Shown here: piece after piece, positions 49,338 to 57,631 of the stretch
Numbering within the stretch: the stretch's first letter is position 1
Layout of the letters: each line of letters starts with the position of its first letter
From: JAEWWD01 sp964440115
Lineage (GTDB): Bacteria > Bacillota > Clostridia > Christensenellales > CAG-138
Assembly (NCBI GenBank): GCA_964440115.1
Contig: CAYTPV010000012.1
Coordinates: 1 to 64,000, forward strand
Direction of reading: 5' to 3'
Length of the DNA: 64,000 bases
Notes under the pieces: generated by a model
What the model was told of the DNA's origin: nothing
What the model saw: the letters and a program-made list of their open reading frames with translations, nothing else
Database searches by the model: none
Program-made: the position numbers and the translations under genes

Positions 49338-50861
49338 ATGCAAGAAAATCAAAACACCATTGTGCTCCGCATGGAACACATTGTCAAATGCTATGGAAAT
49401 CTCATCGCGAACGATGATGTAAGCCTCACACTCCACAAAGGCGAAATACTGGCCGTTATCGGCGAAAACGGAGCAGGAAAAACCACCCTCATGAAAGTGC
49501 TCTACGGTATGGAGCAGGCTGAGGGCGGGCATGTTTACCTGCACGGCGAGGAAATTCACATCAAAAGCCCTGCGCAGGCAATCGCAAGGGGCATTGGCAT
49601 GGTGCAGCAGCATTTCATGCTGTTTGATCCGTTTACCGTAGCGGAGAATGTCGTTTACGGCAAGGAACCCAAAAAAGGACTTTTCTTTGATATTAAAGAA
49701 GCAAATCGCGTCACGCGTGAATTATCGGAAAAATACGAGCTGCACTTGAACCCGCAGGCGAAGATCAAGGGCATGCCGGTTGGCCTCAGGCAGAGAGTGG
49801 AAATCGTAAAGGTCCTGTATCAGAACGCGGATATTATTATATTCGATGAACCGACGGCGGTGCTCACACCGCAGGAAGTCCACGAGCTTTTGATTACAAT
49901 GAAAAAGCTTGCGGCCGCCGGGAAGAGCATTATCATCATTACGCATAAGCTCAACGAGGTCATGGAAGTCGCGGACAGAGCTGTGGTCATGCGCTTAGGC
50001 AAGCACATCGCAGACGTCGATATCAAAGACACCAGCATTGAAGAGCTGAGCTTCATGATGGTCGGCCGTCATCTCGTTGAAAAAGCCATACCGCCCGTTG
50101 CGCCCGGCGAAGACGTGCTGCGCATTGAGGATCTGTGCCTCAATGGCGTAGGGGCCGTACCGGTGTTGGATCATCTATCTCTTCACGTTCGGGCGGGCGA
50201 AATTGTCGGCATCGCCGGCGTATCCGGCAACGGACAGTCCGAACTCGCGCGCTGCATATTCGGCCTGCAGAAAGTGAACGGCGGCAGCATACTGCTCAAC
50301 GGCGAACACATTGAAAACCGCAGCGTGCTCAAAGTCCGCAAATGCGGAGCGGCCATGATACCTGAAGACCGGTATATCTGGGGGTCCGCCGCAAGCGCAA
50401 CAATTGCGGAAACGGCCATCATGGCGCATCACACAAAGCCCGAATTCTCAAAGCGCGGTATGCTCAAGATCAAAAAAATCAGAACATTTACATCGTGCAT
50501 GGTGCGTGATTTCTCAGTAAAAACAGACAGCATCCATCTGAAAACAGGATCGCTTTCCGGCGGCAATGCGCAAAAACTCATTGCGGCACGCGAGATCATG
50601 GAAAAAACTTCTTTGCTCATCGCCTGCGAACCCACGCGCGGCGTGGATATCGGCGCAATGGAATTCATCCACGACCGTCTGGTGGAAAAGCGCGCGAACG
50701 GGGACGCCGTGCTGCTCATATCCAGCGAGCTAACTGAAATCATGAAGCTGGCCGACCGCATTTATGTCATGTATGCCGGCAAAATCAACGGGGAATTTGA
50801 ACGCGGCAGTGTCCAGGAAGAAATGCTTGGCCTGCTGATGGTGGGAGGCGAGCAAAAATGA
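49338..50861 (+). CDS. Nucleoside ABC transporter ATP-binding protein
   Basis: A 507-residue double ATPase of the sugar/nucleoside class (NupO/YufO-like). The first domain has Walker A GENGAGKTT, Q-loop MVQQHFMLF, and Walker B DIIIFDEPTAVL. The second has a degenerate Walker A (GVSGNGQSE), signature LSGGNAQKLIAARE and EPTRGVDIGAME. It powers uptake by the two following permeases. The ATG at 49338 is ten bases after GAGGGG. The stop overlaps the permease start by four bases. Confidence 0.94.
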   Translation: MQENQNTIVLRMEHIVKCYGNLIANDDVSLTLHKGEILAVIGENGAGKTTLMKVLYGMEQAEGGHVYLHGEEIHIKSPAQAIARGIGMVQQHFMLFDPFTVAENVVYGKEPKKGLFFDIKEANRVTRELSEKYELHLNPQAKIKGMPVGLRQRVEIVKVLYQNADIIIFDEPTAVLTPQEVHELLITMKKLAAAGKSIIIITHKLNEVMEVADRAVVMRLGKHIADVDIKDTSIEELSFMMVGRHLVEKAIPPVAPGEDVLRIEDLCLNGVGAVPVLDHLSLHVRAGEIVGIAGVSGNGQSELARCIFGLQKVNGGSILLNGEHIENRSVLKVRKCGAAMIPEDRYIWGSAASATIAETAIMAHHTKPEFSKRGMLKIKKIRTFTSCMVRDFSVKTDSIHLKTGSLSGGNAQKLIAAREIMEKTSLLIACEPTRGVDIGAMEFIHDRLVEKRANGDAVLLISSELTEIMKLADRIYVMYAGKINGEFERGSVQEEMLGLLMVGGEQK

Positions 50862-51976
50862 AGCGGAACAAATGGGCAATCCTGATACAGCCTCTCGCAC
50901 AGCCGGTGATGGCAATATTCTTTGCACTTCTCATAGGCGCGCTTGCCATACTGGTCACGGGCGAAAATCCGCTGACCGTATACGCGGCAATGGTAAAGGG
51001 CGCGTATGGCAGCACCTATTATCTGCTTACAACGCTTACGCGCGCTACGCCCATCATCATCTGCGGTCTGGGTGCGGCAATCGCCTGGAGCTCCAATTAC
51101 ATGGGCATCGGCGGCGAAGGCCAGATGATCGTGGGCGGTTTTTTCAGCGCCATCATAGCGCTCAATATGCCCGGCCCCGTCTGGCTTCGCGTTACCTGCG
51201 CCGTAGTCGGCGCATTGACAATGGGCGGATTGTATTCTCTCTTATCCGCATGGCTGCTGGATAAATTCAAGATGTCGCTCGCTATCTCCACACTGATGTT
51301 CAACTATGCGGCACAGTTTATCACCATGCACTTTACCGCCAATGTGTTTCTGGATACCACAACGGACGCGAAAATGACGCAGACGCTCATGCTCGACGAC
51401 AGCATGCATCTGCCCAAACTCGTGGAAGGCTACAACCTGCACTGGGGCTTTATCATAGCCATCATACTGGTGGTGTTGATCTGGTTTTTGATGAACCGTA
51501 CCTCATTCGGATACGAAGCAAGAATGAGCGGGTTCAACGTGGATTTCTGCAATTACGGCGGCGTCAGCAGCAAAAAGGTCATGTACGGCATGCTTACGTT
51601 GAGCGGCGTGATCTGCGCTTTAGCCGGCGTAAGCGAAGTGTTCGGCGTGCAATACCGCTATGTACACAATACCTATGTTTCCGCAAGCTACGCCTGGGTC
51701 GGCTTGAACGCCGCACTGATTTCGAGCTATAACCCCATAGGCATATTCTTTACCTCCATCATACTGGCGGGCATACAGACGGGCGGCGCGGCCATCGCGC
51801 GCTCCACACATGTGCCGCTCGAGATTTCCTCCATTATACAGGGCTGCATTACGCTGTTCATATCGGCGAAGATCGTTATTCAGTTCAGGCGCAGGAAAAA
51901 GGCAAAGACGGCCGTGCAGGCAGCTGCAGACGGAACACCCGCACAGGGCGACATGGAAGGGGGCGCACAGGCATGA
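50858..51976 (+). CDS. Nucleoside ABC transporter permease 1 (NupP-like)
   Basis: A 372-residue membrane protein of the BPD_transp_2 family with about nine or ten hydrophobic segments, starting QPLAQPVMAIFFALLIGALA. It includes AIAWSSNYMGIGGEGQMIVG, the conserved cytoplasmic loop near the ATPase contact. Its start overlaps the ATPase gene and its end overlaps the next permease gene, each by ATGA, so the three are translationally coupled. A hydrophilic tail of about 35 residues follows the last helix. Confidence 0.93.
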   Translation: MKRNKWAILIQPLAQPVMAIFFALLIGALAILVTGENPLTVYAAMVKGAYGSTYYLLTTLTRATPIIICGLGAAIAWSSNYMGIGGEGQMIVGGFFSAIIALNMPGPVWLRVTCAVVGALTMGGLYSLLSAWLLDKFKMSLAISTLMFNYAAQFITMHFTANVFLDTTTDAKMTQTLMLDDSMHLPKLVEGYNLHWGFIIAIILVVLIWFLMNRTSFGYEARMSGFNVDFCNYGGVSSKKVMYGMLTLSGVICALAGVSEVFGVQYRYVHNTYVSASYAWVGLNAALISSYNPIGIFFTSIILAGIQTGGAAIARSTHVPLEISSIIQGCITLFISAKIVIQFRRRKKAKTAVQAAADGTPAQGDMEGGAQA

Positions 51977-52890
51977 CGGTAGACGCGAATTATCTTGCGG
52001 TTGTGTTTAATTCCACAATACGGATGACCACGCCCATATTGTTTGTCGCGCTTGGTTCGGCGTTGTGCAACCGCGTATTCATATTCAACATCGGGTTGGA
52101 GGGCATGATGCTCGTCGGTGCGTTTGCGTCGATTGTCGCCAACTTTTATACGCACAGCGTGGTGATGTGCCTGATCGCTGCCATGCTTGCTTCCATGGCG
52201 GTCGCGCTTGTTGCTGGCATATTCATGGTGAAATTTCAGGGTGCCATGCTGGTGGTCGGCGTATCCATCAACGTGCTGATCAGCGGCCTGACTACATTTT
52301 TGATGCAGATCATATTCGGCGGCAAGGGCGCGTACGTGAGTACCGAGCTTGTGAGCCTGCCCAAGATCGACGTAAGCTTTTTGAGCAAAGCGCCCATATT
52401 GAACACCATGTTCGGCGCGCTGACGTATCTTGACCTGTTTGCGTTCGTCACAGCCGTCATACTCTACTTCTTCCTGTTCCGGACGGTCACGGGCTTCCGC
52501 ATGCGCTCGGTCGGCATCAACAAGCCCGCCGCGGAGAGCCTTGGCATCAAGGCAGACCGGCTGCAGATATTGACGGTCGTGTTTTCTGGGCTGCTTTCCG
52601 GCCTCGGCGGGTGCCTGCTGACGATGGGCGGCGTTACGCTATTTGCCCAAAATATTACAGCGGGCCGCGGCTTTATCGCGATGGCGGCAGGTACCTTGGG
52701 CGCGGCGCACCCCTTGGGAGTCATCATTTCCAGCGCATTCTTCGGCTTTGCGCAGTCCATGGCAAATATGCTGCAGAATTCCTCCATCAGCAGCCAGCTG
52801 ACAATGGCGCTGCCCTATGTGGCCACCGTTGTAGCTCTCGCTATGTACAATGCCGTACTGCTGGGCCGCACGCAAAAAGCAAAGAGTTAA
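51973..52890 (+). CDS. Nucleoside ABC transporter permease 2 (NupQ-like)
   Basis: A 305-residue permease of the same family with about eight membrane segments. FNIGLEGMMLVGAFASIVA and the C-terminal AAGTLGAAHPLGVIISSAFF contain the conserved glycine-rich loops. It pairs with the previous permease. The GTG/ATG overlap gives coupled translation. It is followed after 21 bases by the phosphorylase gene, tying uptake to breakdown. Confidence 0.93.
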   Translation: MTVDANYLAVVFNSTIRMTTPILFVALGSALCNRVFIFNIGLEGMMLVGAFASIVANFYTHSVVMCLIAAMLASMAVALVAGIFMVKFQGAMLVVGVSINVLISGLTTFLMQIIFGGKGAYVSTELVSLPKIDVSFLSKAPILNTMFGALTYLDLFAFVTAVILYFFLFRTVTGFRMRSVGINKPAAESLGIKADRLQILTVVFSGLLSGLGGCLLTMGGVTLFAQNITAGRGFIAMAAGTLGAAHPLGVIISSAFFGFAQSMANMLQNSSISSQLTMALPYVATVVALAMYNAVLLGRTQKAKS

Positions 52891-52911
52891 TTCCATAAAA
52901 GGAGATCAACA

Positions 52912-53733
52912 ATGGCGTTTGATTATGAATTCTACAATACTTCGGCACAATACGTAAAAAGCCGGATCGATTTTGAGCCGGAAATCGCAATCGTATTGGG
53001 CACCGGCTTAGGCCCCATCGCCCAGCAAATTGAAAATCCGGTTGAGATACCGTACGCGGATATACCGAACTTTCTGATTTCTACCGTGCATTCTCACGCA
53101 GGCAGGCTCGTGCTGGGAACTCTTGAAGGCAAGAAAGTCGTCTGCATGTCCGGCCGGTTCCACTATTATGAAGGATACAGCTTTGAACAGCTGGCCGCAC
53201 CTGTGCGGCTGTTCCGCCTGCTCGGCGCAAAAAAGACAATACTGACCAACGCCTCGGGCGCGGTCAATGTTGCGTATCGTCCCGGGGATGTGATGATCAT
53301 AAAGGATCACATCAACCTCTGGGGCGCAAGCCCGACGCGCGGGCTCAATGCGGAAGAATTCGGCAGCCGCTTCTTTGACGTAAGCGATCTGTATACAGCT
53401 TCCCTGCGCGAAATCGCAAAGGAATGCGCAAAGCGTACATCTTTGACGGTGCACGAAGGCGTCTATCAGTATTTCTCCGGCCCTCAGTTTGAGACTCCTG
53501 CGGAAATACGCGCCGCGCGCATACTCGGCGCGGATGCGGTGGGCATGTCCACCATTACGGAAGCGCTGACGGCAGGGCACTGCAAAATGCCGCTGCTGGG
53601 GCTTTCGCTCATCACCAACATGGCGGCAGGCGTACTCAGCCAGCCTATTTCGGGTGCTGAAGTGGATGAAACAGCCAAGCGCGTTTCCCAGCCATTCCAG
53701 CTGTACTTCCGCGATATACTCAGCAGGCTGTAA
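52912..53733 (+). CDS. Purine nucleoside phosphorylase, trimeric type (copy 2)
   Basis: A 273-residue phosphorylase, the same length as and closely similar to the protein at 11634. SGRFHYYEGYSFEQL, LTNASGAVN, GPQFETPAEIRAARILGADA and LITNMAAG are shared. The asparagine in TNM indicates 6-oxopurine nucleosides, as expected if the next gene's deaminase acts first. The product would be (5-deoxy or 5-methylthio)ribose-1-phosphate and hypoxanthine. AAAGGAG precedes the ATG by about eight bases. Fifth gene of the operon. Confidence 0.93.
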   Translation: MAFDYEFYNTSAQYVKSRIDFEPEIAIVLGTGLGPIAQQIENPVEIPYADIPNFLISTVHSHAGRLVLGTLEGKKVVCMSGRFHYYEGYSFEQLAAPVRLFRLLGAKKTILTNASGAVNVAYRPGDVMIIKDHINLWGASPTRGLNAEEFGSRFFDVSDLYTASLREIAKECAKRTSLTVHEGVYQYFSGPQFETPAEIRAARILGADAVGMSTITEALTAGHCKMPLLGLSLITNMAAGVLSQPISGAEVDETAKRVSQPFQLYFRDILSRL

Positions 53734-53746
53734 GAAGGAGAAAACG

Positions 53747-55039
53747 ATGCTATTATCACATGCGGATATTCTGCTTCACCAAAACGGCAAGTGGGAAGTA
53801 CTCAAAAACGGTTATCTCGGCATAGAAGGCGATACCATCGCCTATATCGGTGCACAGAAGCCGCAGGCTTCCTATGGCGAGGAAAAGGATTTATCCGGCC
53901 ATATGGTCATGGCCGGTTTCTACAACATGCACACGCATACGCCCATGACGCTGCTGCGCGGGCTGGGCAGCGGACTGCCGCTGGACCGTTGGCTGCATGA
54001 AGCCATGTTCCCCATCGAAGCTAAACTCACAGCACCCGATATCAGCGTGGGCACGCGGCTTGCGATGATGGAAATGCTCGCATCCGGCGTAGTCAGCTTC
54101 ACGGATATGTACGATCAATCCCGCGTGACATTAGACGAGGTCGTACAGGCGGGCATGAAGGCCAATCTCAACCGTCCCATACTCGGGTTTGATCCGGCGG
54201 AAGCGTATGAAAAGAACTTCCGTGTGCAGGAATCGCTTGCGTTCTTCCAAGATTGCAACGGCGCGGGCGAGGGACGGATCATCGCCGATTTTGCCATACA
54301 CGCCGAATACACCAGCTACGAAGCGCTCATACGGCCTTATGGAGAGGACTGCAAACGATATGGCGCGCGCATGCATCTGCATCTTTCGGAAACGCGCAAA
54401 GAGCATACGGAATGCAAAGAGCGCTATGGCAAAACGCCCGCGAAATGGTTTTATGACCTTGGCGTATTCGACAGCCCGACCATCGCAGCGCACTGTGTAT
54501 GGGTGGAACCGGAAGATATTGCCCTATTGAAGGAAAAAGGTGTTACCTGCGTGCACAACCCTTCGAGCAACATGAAGCTGGGCAGCGGTTTTATGCCCAT
54601 TCAGACGCTCATGGACAACGGAATTAATGTGGCGATAGGCACCGACGGCGCAGCAAGCAACAACAACCAGAATATGCTTGAGGAAATTCATCTTGCCTCC
54701 GTGCTGCACAACGGCTATACCAACGACCCCACCATCGTCAACCCGGATGAGCTGCTGACTATGGCAACCATGAACGGCGCAAAGGCGCAGGGCCGTTCGG
54801 ACAGCGGCGAACTGAAGGTCGGCTATAAAGCGGATATCATCGCCATCGACCTCAATGCCCCGCATATGATGCCGGTACACGATCCGCTGGCACTCCTGAC
54901 CTATTCTGCACAGGCCAGCGACGTAAAAATGACGATGGTCAACGGCATAATACTCTATGAGAACGGCGAATTTAAAACGATCGATTTTGAACGTGTCAAA
55001 TATGACTTGGCAAAATCGATGGACCGTTTATTCAAATAA
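53747..55039 (+). CDS. SAH/MTA/5'-deoxyadenosine-type deaminase (copy 2)
   Basis: A 430-residue amidohydrolase, paralogue of the protein at 10333. Metal and substrate motifs are MHTHTPMTLLRG, HLHLSETRKEHTE, AAHCVWV and GTDGAASNNN. It converts an adenosine derivative to the inosine form in the cytosol. AGAAGGAG lies six bases before the ATG at 53747, 13 bases after the phosphorylase gene. In the archaeal DadD pathway the same activity opens 5'-deoxyadenosine breakdown; the gene order here supports an analogous route, but the real substrate is not proven. Confidence 0.9.
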   Translation: MLLSHADILLHQNGKWEVLKNGYLGIEGDTIAYIGAQKPQASYGEEKDLSGHMVMAGFYNMHTHTPMTLLRGLGSGLPLDRWLHEAMFPIEAKLTAPDISVGTRLAMMEMLASGVVSFTDMYDQSRVTLDEVVQAGMKANLNRPILGFDPAEAYEKNFRVQESLAFFQDCNGAGEGRIIADFAIHAEYTSYEALIRPYGEDCKRYGARMHLHLSETRKEHTECKERYGKTPAKWFYDLGVFDSPTIAAHCVWVEPEDIALLKEKGVTCVHNPSSNMKLGSGFMPIQTLMDNGINVAIGTDGAASNNNQNMLEEIHLASVLHNGYTNDPTIVNPDELLTMATMNGAKAQGRSDSGELKVGYKADIIAIDLNAPHMMPVHDPLALLTYSAQASDVKMTMVNGIILYENGEFKTIDFERVKYDLAKSMDRLFK

Positions 55040-55063
55040 GCAAATATTGATGGAGGAAACACG

Positions 55064-56128
55064 ATGAGAAGGGCGGATGAAGGCCTCGCCTTTATGCTGC
55101 AGTACGAAAACGTAGCATGGTATGAAAACGGCAGCGTCCGGATACTGGACAGGCGCATATACCCCACCAAAGTGGAATTCGTGGTCTGCCGCACGCATGT
55201 GGAAGTCACGCAGGCAATCACGGATATGGTAACGCAAAGCGCGGGACCGTACACGGCCGCCGCGATGGGCATGGCGCTTGCCGCGTATGAATGCCGGGAT
55301 AAAAACAAGGACGGCCAGATTGAATACCTCAAAAAGGCCGCATATACCATTTCGCATGCCCGGCCCACCACAGTGGACAGAATGACCCTGATTACGGCAG
55401 GATGCCTGCAGGCAGCACAGGTGGCGCTTGAAGCAGGTGAAAACGTCAGCGACGCGATTGTGAACTATACCGTTCGCGCCAACAACGCCCGCTACGATAA
55501 AATCGGCGTCATGGCCAAATATCTTGTGGATCTGTTCCCCAACGGCGGCAGGATACTCACGCAGTGCTTCGGCGAAACCATCGTCGGGCAGATGCTCAAG
55601 GAAGCTAAGCTGCGCGGCAACGAGCTGAAAATTTACTGTGCGGAAACCCGCCCGTATTTTCAGGGCGCTCGCCTGACGGCAAGCGTAGCCAAGGATATGG
55701 GATTCGACGTCACCGTCATTACGGACAACATGGCAGCCTACGCCATGCAGCAGGAAAAAATCGACGTGTTCACTTCCGCAGCGGATGTCATCTGCCAGGA
55801 TGGGTATGTTGTAAACAAAATCGGCACGTTCCAGATCGCCATCGTGGCCAAGTACATGGGCATCCCCTACTTCGCGACCGGCGCGCCGGACAGCGGCCAC
55901 CCCACCGTCGATACCGTACATATTGAGATGCGTGATCCGGAATTCGTGCTGCAGGCCATGGGCGTACGCACGGCCATGCAGGGCGTGAAGGGATATTACC
56001 CCTCGTTTGATATCACGCCGCCCCATCTTGTGAGCGGAATCGTAACAGACAGCGGCGTATACGCGCCGTATGACCTCAAACGGTATTACGCAAGCGGAAA
56101 TAAAGGAGAATACAGCGTCGTCGTATAG
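55064..56128 (+). CDS. MtnA/eIF2B-like sugar-1-phosphate isomerase
   Basis: A 354-residue protein of the MtnA (methylthioribose-1-phosphate isomerase) and eIF2B-alpha fold. Catalytic residues by alignment are Cys168 in ILTQCFGET and Asp241 in SAADVICQDGYVVNKIGT. The substrate motif CAETRPYFQGARLTA (192-206) is intact. The RGAPAIG signature of classical MtnA is replaced by QSAGPYTAA near residue 58, and the N-terminal LDQTLLP by LDRRIYP, so this is a divergent branch. It lies between deaminase and aldolase and should convert the ribose-1-phosphate to the ribulose-1-phosphate. The cassette at 9705-12455 has no isomerase and may share this one. Confidence 0.88.
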   Translation: MRRADEGLAFMLQYENVAWYENGSVRILDRRIYPTKVEFVVCRTHVEVTQAITDMVTQSAGPYTAAAMGMALAAYECRDKNKDGQIEYLKKAAYTISHARPTTVDRMTLITAGCLQAAQVALEAGENVSDAIVNYTVRANNARYDKIGVMAKYLVDLFPNGGRILTQCFGETIVGQMLKEAKLRGNELKIYCAETRPYFQGARLTASVAKDMGFDVTVITDNMAAYAMQQEKIDVFTSAADVICQDGYVVNKIGTFQIAIVAKYMGIPYFATGAPDSGHPTVDTVHIEMRDPEFVLQAMGVRTAMQGVKGYYPSFDITPPHLVSGIVTDSGVYAPYDLKRYYASGNKGEYSVVV

Positions 56129-56147
56129 ACGCTGCAGGAGTGTTTAA

Positions 56148-56744
56148 ATGGATATGATGCAAATCAAGTCGCAGATGGTCGATGTCTGCCAGCGCGCTTT
56201 TGAGAACAAGCTGTTTGCGGGCACTAGCGGCAACCTTTCGGTTTATCTGCGCGAAGAAGAAATAATGCTCATCACGCCCACCAGCGTGCGCTATGAAACC
56301 ATGACGGCGGATGATATCGTGGTCATGAAAACGGACGGTACCGTGCTCGAAGGCAAGTACCGCCCCTCTTCCGAATGGCCCATGCACGGCGTGATATACG
56401 AGAAATGCGAAACTGTAAACTCCGTGTTCCACACGCATTCCCCTTACGCCACGTCGTTTGCGGTGGTCAGACAGACCATTCCGCTTATACTCATCGAAAT
56501 GATGCCCTTTATCGGCGGCGAAGTCTTCTGCGCAAGGATGGAAAAGCCGGGCAGCCGCGAACTGGGGCTTTCCGCCATTGATGAACTCAACAAAGGCAGA
56601 AACGCCTGCCTGCTCGCAAACCACGGTGTTGTGGCGGTGGGCGCAAGCCTCGCGCAGTCGCACATCCGAGCGGAATATGTGGAGGATGCGGCGAAGATTT
56701 ATCACCACGCCCTGCAGATTGGGAAGCCTATTGTAATTTCCTGA
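56148..56744 (+). CDS. Class II aldolase, FucA/Ald2-like (copy 2)
   Basis: A 198-residue zinc aldolase, paralogue of the protein at 9705: GTSGNLSVYL, SSEWPMHGVIYEK (catalytic Glu), FHTHSPYATSF (zinc ligands) and ANHGVVAVG. It would split 5-deoxy- or 5-methylthio-ribulose-1-phosphate into DHAP and acetaldehyde or methylthioacetaldehyde. AGGAG lies about eight bases before the ATG, 19 bases after the isomerase gene. Last gene of the nucleoside operon; it ends eight bases before a convergent gene without a clear terminator. Confidence 0.88.
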   Translation: MDMMQIKSQMVDVCQRAFENKLFAGTSGNLSVYLREEEIMLITPTSVRYETMTADDIVVMKTDGTVLEGKYRPSSEWPMHGVIYEKCETVNSVFHTHSPYATSFAVVRQTIPLILIEMMPFIGGEVFCARMEKPGSRELGLSAIDELNKGRNACLLANHGVVAVGASLAQSHIRAEYVEDAAKIYHHALQIGKPIVIS

Positions 56745-56752
56745 GGCGCTAC

Positions 56753-57484
56753 TTAATCCTCACGCCAAAACCAAAGCACCTGTTCGTCTGCGCGCACGCA
56801 GCCAATACGCTCGAGCCAACGCAGCGAGCGGGTGTTTTGAAGAGAAACAAACATGACGGGGCGAATGCCGAGCGCCTGAAACTGCTGCATAACGCGTGCA
56901 AACATTCCGGTGGCCAGCCCGCTTCCCCGATGCTCCGGGGAAACATATGCAGGGCCCAGCTCCGCGTCGCAATGGCTCATCATAAATCCAACGGGTACCC
57001 CGTTATGCAGCGCGAGAACATTGGGCGCTTTTGCCCGCTGGGCAATGAAATCCCTGGATAGTTCCGGATGCTCATATACCGAGAGTATATAGTCAGCAGC
57101 CTCCGTTGTAATGCCAGTAAATGTGATATCTTGTATCGCCTCTTCCTGCAGATGCGTTGCGGCAAGCAGCTGATGGAAGGCATTGCACCTGACGGTATCG
57201 CCAAACGACGGAATCAGATGAAAAAAGCGTGAATCCGTCACCAGCGATATCTGCGGCCCGCTTCTGCCGCTTACGTGCTCATATAAGAAACGCAGCGACT
57301 CAAAGGTATCCGCCGCATACATGTATTTCCCGTTCTGCGCATCCAGCAGCCGAACAGCGCCGTCTATCACCTCGCATTCCGCAATCATGCCGTTTGCAAT
57401 CCTGAGCAGCGGATATGCGTTCTGTATGGGATTTCGCTCTAATATAGCCTTTGCTTCCTCTATGCAGTGGTTCTGTGCTGCCAT
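56753..57484 (-). CDS. GNAT family N-acetyltransferase
   Basis: A 243-residue protein with a C-terminal GNAT domain (about 150-240). It shows AELGPAYVSPEHRGSGLATG, the acetyl-CoA pyrophosphate loop RGSGLATG, and FVSLQNTRSLRWLERIGC. The N-terminal 140 residues resemble the helper domain of FR47-like acetyltransferases. The acceptor is unknown. The ATG at 57484 follows GGAGG; a far longer upstream frame runs over the intergenic region and the divergent gene and is not supported. Divergent from the methionine gamma-lyase gene. Confidence 0.83.
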   Translation of the reverse strand: MAAQNHCIEEAKAILERNPIQNAYPLLRIANGMIAECEVIDGAVRLLDAQNGKYMYAADTFESLRFLYEHVSGRSGPQISLVTDSRFFHLIPSFGDTVRCNAFHQLLAATHLQEEAIQDITFTGITTEAADYILSVYEHPELSRDFIAQRAKAPNVLALHNGVPVGFMMSHCDAELGPAYVSPEHRGSGLATGMFARVMQQFQALGIRPVMFVSLQNTRSLRWLERIGCVRADEQVLWFWRED

Positions 57485-57631
57485 TTTTCCTCCGTGTTGG
57501 TTCTGCCTTGACGGATAGTCTTGGTATGCTGCGGCATCCTTTTCTATAGTATCACAAATTGAACGTATCACAACGCCGCACACGGCGGCAGCAACGAAAA
57601 CATAGGATATCTTGTAAGGAGAGGCGCGAAT

